In this document: piece by piece, positions 1-6,098 of the stretch
Position numbering within the stretch: position 1 is the first letter of the stretch
Layout of the letters: every line of letters begins with the position of its first letter
DNA from: JAZRGE01 sp045644025
GTDB taxonomy: Bacteria; Bacillota; Clostridia; Oscillospirales; Acutalibacteraceae
Length of the DNA stretch: 19,031 nucleotides
Assembly (NCBI GenBank): GCA_045644025.1
Contig: JAZRGE010000055.1
Coordinates: forward strand, 1-19,031
Direction: 5' to 3'
The notes under the pieces: model-generated
What the model was told of the DNA's origin: nothing
Databases searched by the model: none
Seen by the model: the letters and a program-made list of their open reading frames with translations, nothing else
Translations under genes and position numbers: made by a program

Positions 1-41
1 CCTCGTTAATTACTGTCATACCTCACCCGGCACTATCCCAA

Positions 42-95
42 CCCACACCATACCTCACTATTGATTTTACTGTAAATATTTGTTATAATATAATT
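42..95 (+). promoter_or_regulatory. Promoter of the OLD-family nuclease gene, with upstream shared block
   Basis: A TTGATT -35 box (61–66) and a perfect TATAAT -10 box (84–89) are separated by exactly 17 bp, which predicts a start near 96 and a leader of about 35 nt. The region from 42 to the -10 box recurs at 2026–2073 in front of the next gene: 38 of 48 positions match without gaps, and 24 of 26 over 42–67. The conserved part lies mostly upstream of the -35 box, so it is probably a regulator site rather than simple promoter similarity. The 10-mer CATACCTCAC occurs at 17–26 and again at 49–58. No other gene is visible in positions 1–130. Confidence 0.8.
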
Positions 96-130
96 GTTAA
101 AATATTCCTACATTTGAGGAGGAAACAAAA

Positions 131-1933
131 ATGCTGTTGAAAAGATTTAGAGTAACAGAATTTAGATCTGTTCAAGACAGTGGTTGGATTGACGTCGACC
201 GCGTGGCTGCACTAATTGGTACAAATGAATCTGGTAAAACCAACATTTTGCTGCCGTTGTGGAAGTTAAACCCAGCTGAAGATGGCAAAATTGTTCTGGA
301 TAACGATTTGCCAAGAGATAAGTTTCACATATATAGAGACGAAAAACAAAAGCCTGTTTTTATTAAGGCTCATTACGAGTTAACAGAAGCCGAGAAAAAC
401 GAACTGTCTCAGCTCGCAGAATGTGATGCAGGTGAGTTGTCGGAAGTAGTTGTCTCAAGGGATTTTGACGAAAACTACTTTTGGGAGTTCCCATTGGAAA
501 CCGAGAAGGGTGACGAGGCTGCAGCACTTAAAGATAATATAACTGTTATAAATTATCTAAAAGATCATATGCCTAAATACGTTTACTACTCTAATTATGG
601 CAACCTGGATTCCCAAATTTATTTACCTACCGCAACTCACAATATTGGTAGGACTGGATTAGGTGAAAAAGAAGCGGCAAAAGCGCGTACCCTGAATACA
701 CTGTTTAGGTTTGTAAATCTTAACCCCAAAGAAATAACGGATTTAGGTGCCGAAAACAATACTCCCAGTGAAGAGATTGCCGCAAAAAAGAAAAAGCGTG
801 AAATTCTATTAGCATCTGCGGCCTCTGATTTTACCAAGTCATTTAATGACTGGTGGAAGCAAGGTAATTATACATTTGATTTTCAGGCGGACGGTAACTA
901 TTTTAGGATTTGGGTAACAGATTCAGAACGCCCTGAAAAAATAGAGTTAGAGGCTCGTAGCACAGGCTTGCAGTGGTTTTTCAGTTTTTATTTGGTGTTT
1001 TTAGTAGAAAGCAATCTACACCACCAAAATGCTATTTTGCTGTTAGACGAGCCTGGTGTTACTTTGCATCCCTCGGCACAAAAAGATTTATTCTTGTTTT
1101 TTGAAAATCTGGCACAAAGCAACCAAATTCTATATACTACTCATTCTCCTTTTATGGTTGATTCCAATCATTTAGACAGAGTGGTGTCAGTTTATGTTGA
1201 TACCAACGGGAAAACCGTTACCAGCCATGATTTAAGAGCTTCTGAGCGTCTGAAAGGCAAGAATCAACCGCAATCTATATACCCCGCACACGCAGCCCTC
1301 GGTTTATCTGTTTCGGATACTCTTCTCATCAATTGCGCTCCGGTTTTAGTCGAAGGAGAATCCGACCAATTGTACTTCTCCGCACTGAAGAACCTTTTGA
1401 TATCAAAAGGCAAAATTGCTCCTCTAAAAGAAATAGTCTTTATCCCCACCGGTGGTGTGAAAGGAATAAAAGCAACATCTGCTATTCTCTCCGGTGCCAG
1501 CGAAGTTAAACCACCCGTCATACTTGATGGTGATAGAATCGGTGTTAGCACAGCAAAAGATTTAAAGAATGATTTTTATGCCTCCGAACCGGAAAAAGTC
1601 ATTACGATTACTGATTATACAAATATTGCTGAAGGGGAAGTAGAGGATCTATTCCCGAAGGATAAAATGGCAAAGCTGGCTATGAAAATGTTGCCACGTC
1701 CCGAAGGCGTTGATGAAGAGTTCGAAGATGTACTTGTTCTCGATAGGCCGTTTTGTAATCAGATTGAGGATTATGCTGCGAAATATGGCATATCTCTTGA
1801 AAAGAACTGGAAAGTTAAATTGGCAACAATAGCCAAACGAGAAATTCTTAAAGGGACAGATAAGGTTATCTTAGAAACCGATCCGGAGTTTAATAAGATA
1901 GAAGAACTATTTGTTAGGATTTGCAAACGCTAA
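131..1933 (+). CDS. OLD-family ATP-dependent endonuclease (AAA ATPase plus TOPRIM nuclease)
   Basis: This is a 600-residue predicted anti-phage nuclease of the OLD (overcoming lysogenization defect) family, in which an ABC-like ATPase controls a metal-dependent TOPRIM nuclease. Seen: Walker A GTNESGKT (about residues 30–37), Walker B AILLLDEP with D306/E307, an H-loop in TTHSPF (H338), then the TOPRIM signature VEGESD with E408 and the acidic pair in LDGDR (D466, D468). A later EVEDLF segment resembles the acidic C-terminal part of OLD proteins. All catalytic positions I can place are intact. The start is supported by a strong GAGGAGG site. The gene has its own promoter and is closed by a hairpin terminator, with no UvrD-like helicase next to it. 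That argues for a stand-alone class 1 OLD rather than Gabija GajA. Family assignment is firm; the defence role is inferred from family and context. Confidence 0.9.
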   Translation: MLLKRFRVTEFRSVQDSGWIDVDRVAALIGTNESGKTNILLPLWKLNPAEDGKIVLDNDLPRDKFHIYRDEKQKPVFIKAHYELTEAEKNELSQLAECDAGELSEVVVSRDFDENYFWEFPLETEKGDEAAALKDNITVINYLKDHMPKYVYYSNYGNLDSQIYLPTATHNIGRTGLGEKEAAKARTLNTLFRFVNLNPKEITDLGAENNTPSEEIAAKKKKREILLASAASDFTKSFNDWWKQGNYTFDFQADGNYFRIWVTDSERPEKIELEARSTGLQWFFSFYLVFLVESNLHHQNAILLLDEPGVTLHPSAQKDLFLFFENLAQSNQILYTTHSPFMVDSNHLDRVVSVYVDTNGKTVTSHDLRASERLKGKNQPQSIYPAHAALGLSVSDTLLINCAPVLVEGESDQLYFSALKNLLISKGKIAPLKEIVFIPTGGVKGIKATSAILSGASEVKPPVILDGDRIGVSTAKDLKNDFYASEPEKVITITDYTNIAEGEVEDLFPKDKMAKLAMKMLPRPEGVDEEFEDVLVLDRPFCNQIEDYAAKYGISLEKNWKVKLATIAKREILKGTDKVILETDPEFNKIEELFVRICKR

Positions 1934-1953
1934 ACAATATCTTCTATATTTAC

Positions 1954-1995
1954 AGAAGCGCCCAAACCAATGTGGCTTGGGCGCTTCTCTTTTTT
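1954..1995 (+). terminator. Intrinsic terminator of the OLD-family gene
   Basis: A 12-bp perfect stem (1954–1965 with 1977–1988, GC-rich core GCGCCC/GGGCGC) and an 11-nt loop are followed by a run of six T (1990–1995). It lies 21 nt after the stop codon and separates the OLD gene from the next promoter, so the OLD gene is probably monocistronic. Confidence 0.92.
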
Positions 1996-2025
1996 ACCAG
2001 CCTTGCCATCCTTGTACGGTTCTTT

Positions 2026-2080
2026 CCCACACCATGCCCCACTATTGATTTCCCTGTCAAATTATGGTATACTTTTAAAA
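2026..2080 (+). promoter_or_regulatory. Promoter of the 50-aa protein gene, near-copy of the OLD promoter
   Basis: TTGATT (2045–2050) and TATACT (2068–2073) are separated by 17 bp, the same geometry as the promoter at 61–89. The block 2026–2073 aligns without gaps to 42–89. The stretch from CCCACACCAT to the -35 box differs at only two positions. The conserved upstream half suggests that one regulator controls both genes. Confidence 0.75.
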
Positions 2081-2098
2081 AATACAGGAGATAATAGT

Positions 2099-2251
2099 AT
2101 GAAGAAATGTCTTGATGATATGATTGCTGATGCAAATATAATTAAAGAAGCACAAAAGAAAAACTCAACGACCTCTACAAATAATGATAGTGGCCCTATT
2201 CTTAATTTAGATTATCCACAAAGTATCAAAACCGACAGAGAAGATAGGTGA
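2099..2251 (+). CDS. Small hypothetical protein (50 aa), sharing the OLD promoter type
   Basis: I do not recognise this protein. The ATG at 2099 sits 8 nt after an AGGAG site (2086–2090), 25 nt downstream of a good promoter, and the gene ends just before a strong terminator, so it looks like a complete independent transcription unit. An in-frame ATG further upstream (1970) lies inside the preceding terminator and is not credible. The product begins MKKCLDDMIADAN, is charged and hydrophilic, has a likely amphipathic N-terminal helix followed by a Ser/Thr/Asn-rich polar segment, and has no signal peptide or membrane segment. Promoter similarity with the OLD gene suggests a linked role, such as partner, inhibitor or phage-sensing peptide. 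That is inference only. Confidence 0.6.
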   Translation: MKKCLDDMIADANIIKEAQKKNSTTSTNNDSGPILNLDYPQSIKTDREDR

Positions 2252-2290
2252 TATGTGATCTTCAAACTTGCCGTAAAGGAATAAAACCTT

Positions 2291-2326
2291 AAAAAGCACT
2301 TAGCCACAACAGCTAAGTGCTTTTTT
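2291..2326 (+). terminator. Intrinsic terminator after the 50-aa protein gene
   Basis: An 11-bp perfect core stem (2294–2304 with 2312–2322), extendable by A–T pairs, has a 7-nt loop and runs into six T (2321–2326). The A-run on the left arm means it could also work for transcripts coming from the right. It isolates the small gene from the repeat array and ABC-3C operon downstream. Confidence 0.92.
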
Positions 2327-2349
2327 ATAGAAAATCATCTTGTGCTACA

Positions 2350-2441
2350 CAATACCCGAACAACTCATAGACAACATATATGCAACACATAGACAACCCT
2401 AATGCAACAAAGGTGCAACGATGCCGCAACACTATAACAAC
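2350..2441 (+). repeat. Array of eight RCAAC motifs at exact 11-bp spacing
   Basis: CAAC begins at 2361, 2372, 2383, 2394, 2405, 2416, 2427 and 2438, every step exactly 11 bp, and each copy is preceded by a purine. A degenerate CAAT sits at 2350, also in register. The six bases between motifs are mostly variable, although the first four units form two similar 22-bp blocks (CATAGA then ATG endings, about 17 of 22 identical). AT-rich DNA follows directly. The array lies in a gene-free stretch (2252–2592) between a terminator and the ABC-3C promoter, whose -35 box is about 90 bp further on. Fixed core bases with free spacers suggest a cooperative binding site for an oligomeric protein. Plasmid parC sites bound by ParR also use 11-bp iterons. 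No candidate binder gene is identifiable here. Confidence 0.8.
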
Positions 2442-2531
2442 AATTTTTAATATATTAGATTGTCGGCTATGTTAATTAAGAGAATAATCGTAATTTGTTA
2501 TTAAGTATGGTTTTGTACTTTTAACCAATTA

Positions 2532-2566
2532 TTGCATAATCGCCTTATTTGTGTTAAAATAAAATA
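2532..2566 (+). promoter_or_regulatory. Promoter of the ABC-3C operon
   Basis: TTGCAT (2532–2537) and TAAAAT (2555–2560) are separated by 17 bp in very AT-rich DNA, about 30 nt before the start codon of the first operon gene. The -10 region has alternative A/T-rich registers (TAAAAT also occurs 5 and 10 nt to the right), so the exact start is uncertain. Confidence 0.6.
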
Positions 2567-2592
2567 AAATTCTACACAAAGGAGGCAGAAAA

Positions 2593-3546
2593 ATGCTTGA
2601 AAGAAACGAAATGTATATTGCTAGAACTTTGTTTAAAAATAAGATTTTGGGTTTTGATGGACAATCTTTTGAAAGCTTTTTTACCTCTGTAATGATTAAA
2701 AGTAATCATAATTTTGAACAAGTTAAACCTTATGGCAATATTGGCGATAGAAAGAACGATGGATTTGATAAAACTGTCGGTGAGTATTTTCAAGTTTATG
2801 CCCCTGAAAATATCGATAAAAGCGCCACAATTAGTAATGCTGTTAAGAAACTCAAAGATGATTTTCAAGGCCTTTATGACCACTGGAATGATTTGTGCAC
2901 TATTAAAAAGTTTAATTTTGTTGTAAATGATAAATATAAGGGCGTATCTCCCGAAGTTCATACTGCCTTGTTAGAGTTGTCACAAAATTATCCGGATATT
3001 CAATTTAATGTTTTTGGTGCAAATACTCTAGAAGATATTTGCATGAGTCTAGATGATAATTCCATTACAGAAATTGTAGGCTGTATTGTGAACCCATCCA
3101 TACAACTAGACTTTTCTGCCCTTACCGATGTTATTAATTTTTTAATGAACACACAAGAATGTAATAAAAGGGCAGAAGAACTTCAAGTAGCAGATTTTAA
3201 TGAAAAAATTGCATTTAATAACTTGAATGATGAGATCGCGTCATTGCTAAAGGCGGCTAGTTATCAAGTTGGAAATTTAGAAACCTTTTTTAGACGAAAT
3301 AGCGAATTTGCTAAAAGTGACATTCAAAAAAGAATCACAGAGTGCTACTTTACGGCGGCAAATAGTATAGATAAAACAGAGGAACATTATTCTGATTTAG
3401 TGTTTTTTAAGATGCACGAAGATCTTTGTCCTAAAGGCACTAACGCCATAAAAAATGCAGCGCTTGTGCTTATTTCTTATTATTTTGAGTTGTGTGATAT
3501 TTTTGAAAGACCGATTAAGGAGGAAAATATAAATGATCCTTCCTAA
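2593..3546 (+). CDS. ABC-3C system effector: predicted PD-(D/E)XK-like nuclease with ABC-3C C-terminal domain
   Basis: This 317-residue first gene of a three-gene operon fits the effector of ABC-three-component conflict systems. Seen: an N-terminal block (about residues 20–75) with the pattern PYGNIGDRKNDGF then EYFQVYAPE. This resembles restriction-endonuclease-fold effectors, with D52, D56 and E64/Q67 as candidate active-site residues. A classical ExK lysine is not obvious, so catalytic activity is not certain. The middle part (about 105–180) is alpha/beta. The C-terminus (about 200–310) is helical and ends in FFKMHEDLCPKG and YYFELCDIFE, which match the conserved C-terminal domain that couples ABC-3C effectors to the middle component. 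The AAAGGAGG site fixes the start. Its last 14 nt overlap the next gene. AT-rich composition suggests horizontal acquisition. Confidence 0.78.
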   Translation: MLERNEMYIARTLFKNKILGFDGQSFESFFTSVMIKSNHNFEQVKPYGNIGDRKNDGFDKTVGEYFQVYAPENIDKSATISNAVKKLKDDFQGLYDHWNDLCTIKKFNFVVNDKYKGVSPEVHTALLELSQNYPDIQFNVFGANTLEDICMSLDDNSITEIVGCIVNPSIQLDFSALTDVINFLMNTQECNKRAEELQVADFNEKIAFNNLNDEIASLLKAASYQVGNLETFFRRNSEFAKSDIQKRITECYFTAANSIDKTEEHYSDLVFFKMHEDLCPKGTNAIKNAALVLISYYFELCDIFERPIKEENINDPS

Positions 3547-3778
3547 AAAACATATCTCCGTTGAAGAGTCATTATTTGGTTATGGAGCTTATCTATTACA
3601 CCACATTACTCCTAAGACAACAGTAGATAATTTATGGAGAACATATTTGAAAGAGTATCAAGACGCAATATATAACACAAAGTTTAACTTTGATCAATTT
3701 ATAGTTACTATAGACTATTTGTTTGCGATCGGAGCTATTGAGACGAATGAGAAAGGAGAACTTATTTTATGCAATTAA
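3533..3778 (+). CDS. ABC-3C system middle component (MC6-like)
   Basis: An 81-residue protein that by family linkage joins the ATPase to the effector in ABC-3C systems. The start region ILPKKHISVEESLFGYGAYL, the central W/Y-rich helix and the end (residues 54–80: FDQFIVTIDYLFAIGAIE, then a short beta hairpin) fit a compact winged-helix-like fold and resemble what I recall of middle component type 6. The ATG lies inside the end of the effector gene behind an AAGGAGG site, a 14-nt overlap. Its own last 10 nt overlap the ATPase gene. Both overlaps suggest translational coupling and fixed stoichiometry. Membership in the ABC-3C middle components is likely; the exact subtype is from memory. Confidence 0.78.
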   Translation: MILPKKHISVEESLFGYGAYLLHHITPKTTVDNLWRTYLKEYQDAIYNTKFNFDQFIVTIDYLFAIGAIETNEKGELILCN

Positions 3779-5487
3779 TTAAATTGATAGCAGATAAGGA
3801 AACCTTTCATCCTATAGTATTTAAAAACGGTATAAATATAATTGTAGGTAAAAAGACGAATCCTTCTAACAAAGTTGATGGTAAAACCTTTAATGGCGTT
3901 GGTAAGTCTTTGATTGTGCACTTGTTACATTTCTGTTTGTGTTCCAATAAAATTGATCCTTTTAAGCAAAAAATACCCGACTGGACTTTTACGTTATTCT
4001 TTTCTCACGATGGGAAAGAACACACCATTTCCAGAAACACAAGCAACCAAGGGGATATCTATTTTGATGGTGGAAAGAAAAAACTGACTGAAGCTAGAGA
4101 AATTCTTTTAAAAATGATAGTTAATGATGAGATTCCCCTGAGTTTTCAAAGCTTATTATCATGTGTGGCGCGGCGGTATAGGTCTTGCTATAATAAATAC
4201 AATCAAAGTTCAAGTTATCCTGATGACTATACGGCTTTGCTTCATAATGGATTTTTGTTAGGCCTTAATACAGAACTAATTATCAACAAAAAGAAATTAC
4301 GCACTGAACAGGATAATTTAAAAAAGACTGAAAACTTGTTTAAAAAGGATCCTATTTTCAAAGAGTATTATCTTGGTGGCAGTGATGCACAACTCGATAA
4401 AGACGAGCTCGAGTTTGAATTAGAACGATTGAAAAAAGAACTTTCTGAATTTAAGGTTTCAAATAATTATCATGAGATTGAAAAAGAAGCTAACGATGTT
4501 AGTTATTCGAAAAAGCGTCTTGAAAACGAAGCGGCCATTATTGAAAATAATATTAAAAACATTAATTCTGCATTAAATATCCAAGCTGATCTTTCTGTTG
4601 AAAAAGTCGTACAGATGTATGAGGCGGCAACGATAGAAATTTCTGAATTATTAAAAAAATCTTTGAATGAGGTTGAAGAATTTCATCAAAACTTGATTCG
4701 CTCGAGAAACATTCGCTTAAAAGATGAATTGAAAAAGAACCAAGAAGAGTTGAAGCAAAAAAACACGACTATTAAAGGGTTGGGCGAAAGAATGGATCAA
4801 TTACTTGTGTATCTGAATACGCACGGCGCGCTTGAAGAATACAGTGCGTTAAATCAGCAATTAACAGATTACCAAGTGAAACTCAATCATATTCAGGAAT
4901 ACCAAAATATGCTCAAAGCTTTTCAAACCAAATTGAATGATATTAAAGAACAATTCAGTTTGGGAGATAAAGCTACTGATGCGTATTTAGAAGAAGCAGA
5001 ATTTTCTCTAAAAGCACTACGTCAAAAGTTCTATGAGATGACAAAAATGTTTTATTCGAGGAAGAAAAGCGGTTTAATCATTGATAACAACACGAACGAA
5101 AATCAATTGAGATTTAATATTGAAGCTAAAATAGAAGACGATTCTTCTGATGGTGTAAACGAAGTGAAAATTTTCTGCTTTGATATGTTATTGTTGTCGC
5201 AGAAAATGAGTAATTTTGAGTTCGTAATTCATGACAGCCGACTTCTTGCCAATATGGATCCGCGCCAAAGAGCAACATTGTACCGTGTCGCATATGACAT
5301 ATGCAACGAAAATGGCTTCCAATACATAACTACTATTAACGAAGATGCTCTTATTAGCGTAGAACAAATAATGGATAAAGAAGAATATCGAGAAATCATC
5401 GATAATGGCACTATATTGGTTCTTGAGGATGACTCTGCAAGTAGCAAACTTTTAGGAATACAGGTTGATATGGATTTGGAAAGTTAA
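3769..5487 (+). CDS. ABC-3C system ATPase, DUF2326 domain, SMC/Rad50-like coiled-coil protein
   Basis: This 572-residue ATPase is expected to sense invading nucleic acid or its processing and to license the effector. Seen: an N-terminal head with Walker A FNGVGKS (residues 41–47); a long central region (about 170–410) rich in E/K/L/Q typical of a coiled coil; and a C-terminal head with FCFDMLLL followed by FEFVIHDSRLL, where H488/D489 replace the usual DE of Walker B, and DPRQRATLY. The HDS-type Walker B and closing segment are hallmarks of the DUF2326 family. No canonical LSGGQ is visible, which is usual for this group. A GAAAGGAG site precedes the ATG, and the gene overlaps the middle-component gene by 10 nt. 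It is the last gene of the operon, and its stop is followed by the hairpin at 5557–5604. Confidence 0.85.
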   Translation: MQLIKLIADKETFHPIVFKNGINIIVGKKTNPSNKVDGKTFNGVGKSLIVHLLHFCLCSNKIDPFKQKIPDWTFTLFFSHDGKEHTISRNTSNQGDIYFDGGKKKLTEAREILLKMIVNDEIPLSFQSLLSCVARRYRSCYNKYNQSSSYPDDYTALLHNGFLLGLNTELIINKKKLRTEQDNLKKTENLFKKDPIFKEYYLGGSDAQLDKDELEFELERLKKELSEFKVSNNYHEIEKEANDVSYSKKRLENEAAIIENNIKNINSALNIQADLSVEKVVQMYEAATIEISELLKKSLNEVEEFHQNLIRSRNIRLKDELKKNQEELKQKNTTIKGLGERMDQLLVYLNTHGALEEYSALNQQLTDYQVKLNHIQEYQNMLKAFQTKLNDIKEQFSLGDKATDAYLEEAEFSLKALRQKFYEMTKMFYSRKKSGLIIDNNTNENQLRFNIEAKIEDDSSDGVNEVKIFCFDMLLLSQKMSNFEFVIHDSRLLANMDPRQRATLYRVAYDICNENGFQYITTINEDALISVEQIMDKEEYREIIDNGTILVLEDDSASSKLLGIQVDMDLES

Positions 5488-5556
5488 TTTGAGTAGAATC
5501 TTTTTGAATTTAAGTAGCATTGTGTAGATATAACAATCCGCATATTGGACTAAATT

Positions 5557-5604
5557 AAAACCTCCTTGTAAAATGGTAGTACCAAATACAAGGAGGTTTT
5601 TTTA
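5557..5604 (+). terminator. Perfect 14-bp inverted repeat: ABC-3C operon terminator that also holds the tnpV Shine-Dalgarno
   Basis: The left arm AAAACCTCCTTGTA (5557–5570) pairs perfectly with TACAAGGAGGTTTT (5587–5600). The 16-nt loop contains a further TGGT/ACCA stem. The right arm is followed by T to 5603 and then the ATG at 5604. It is therefore a good intrinsic terminator for the ATPase gene. The AAGGAGG ribosome-binding sequence of the TnpV-like gene is buried in the stem, so any read-through message would be translated poorly unless the hairpin opens. This arrangement limits expression of a mobile-element gene from outside promoters. Confidence 0.85.
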
Positions 5605-5861
5605 TGGAACAATTGGCGAAATTTATCATTGGTGAAAGAACGAGGCTTGAATATGAACTGTGCGGTGATTACTATATCATCGCCGGTGAGGAAGAACCCG
5701 AGCGTGAGCCAATCGGCGTGTGGGGTCAACGTCATTTAAATCATATCCAAAAGCACTGCAAACCCTTCTACAACAAAATGCTAAGCGAACATACTCTTTA
5801 CGATTACCTTCTACAACTTGATACTTTGGAATTTCACACTCAACCGCCGTTATTATACTGA
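5604..5861 (+). CDS. tnpV: TnpV-like transposon-encoded protein, probably C-terminally truncated
   Basis: This 85-residue product matches what I recall of TnpV proteins, small proteins of unknown biochemical role in Clostridial mobile elements such as Tn4451-type transposons. Recognisable parts are MEQLAKFI at the start, LCGDYYI near residue 19, a stretch of acidic residues and prolines, PIGVWGQRHLNHI, and a helix ending YDYLLQLD. TnpV proteins usually continue about 30 residues further, with more helix and a basic end. Here the frame stops after LEFHTQPPLLY, which looks unrelated, so this is probably a remnant. The ribosome-binding site lies within the hairpin at 5557–5600. No recombinase, terminal repeat or other transposon gene is visible nearby. 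Confidence 0.65.
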   Translation: MEQLAKFIIGERTRLEYELCGDYYIIAGEEEPEREPIGVWGQRHLNHIQKHCKPFYNKMLSEHTLYDYLLQLDTLEFHTQPPLLY

Positions 5862-5920
5862 ATAGATTTATTTATAGTTACCACAAAAAATTGGTCAATA
5901 TTTTGGTCAGGTTGAGATAT

Positions 5921-5960
5921 AAAAAAATAATGACCAAAACCTTAAAAGTCTTGGTCATTA
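5921..5960 (-). terminator. Intrinsic terminator of the tRNA-fMet gene
   Basis: Read on the - strand, TAATGACCAA (5951–5960) and TTGGTCATTA (5928–5937) form a perfect 10-bp stem with a 13-nt loop, followed by seven T (5927–5921). It begins 3 nt after the encoded CCA end. Two further TTGGTCA copies lie beyond it at 5891–5897 and 5903–5909. Confidence 0.88.
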
Positions 5961-5963
5961 CTA

Positions 5964-6040
<77 letters not shown>

Positions 6041-6046
6041 ATATAT

Positions 6047-6064
6047 GGGCTGAACGACTCAGCC
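6047..6064 (-). other. Leader hairpin between promoter and tRNA-fMet
   Basis: GGCTGA and TCAGCC (6048–6053 and 6059–6064) form a 6-bp stem with a 5-nt loop in the short 5' leader of the tRNA precursor, 7 nt from the mature 5' end. It may help RNase P processing or simply shape the leader. The role is inferred. Confidence 0.55.
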
Positions 6065-6069
6065 ACATT

Positions 6070-6098
6070 ATTATAATGCATGGTGTTGCATTTTGCAA
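6070..6098 (-). promoter_or_regulatory. Promoter of tRNA-fMet
   Basis: On the - strand, TTGCAA (6093–6098) and a perfect TATAAT (6070–6075) are separated by 17 bp, predicting a start near 6063 and a leader of about 23 nt. The -35 box overlaps a small palindrome, GTTGCA/TGCAAC (6085–6099), which on the + strand is followed by six T and could stop + strand transcripts. Confidence 0.75.

Noticed and set aside
131..1933. Gabija (GajA) system
   Set aside because: Gabija needs an adjacent UvrD-like helicase (GajB). Here a terminator closes the gene and no helicase is present. A promoter directly upstream makes a left-side partner in the same operon unlikely.
1970..2251. 93-aa version of the small protein starting at 1970
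   Set aside because: The upstream start would lie in the OLD terminator hairpin, before the promoter at 2045–2073. The ATG at 2099 has the promoter and AGGAG site.
2420..2432. Remnant attachment site matching the tRNA-fMet 3' end (CCGCAAC in the repeat array)
   Set aside because: Only seven bases match and they fall on the CAAC array motif. This is expected by chance and too short for an att core.
2350..2441. CRISPR array
   Set aside because: The repeat core is only 4–5 bp with 6-bp variable spacers and no cas genes. Unit size is far below CRISPR repeat and spacer lengths.
5501..5534. Promoter for tnpV (TTGAAT … TATAAC)
   Set aside because: The spacing is 19 bp and the boxes are imperfect in AT-rich DNA. 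Not strong enough to list.
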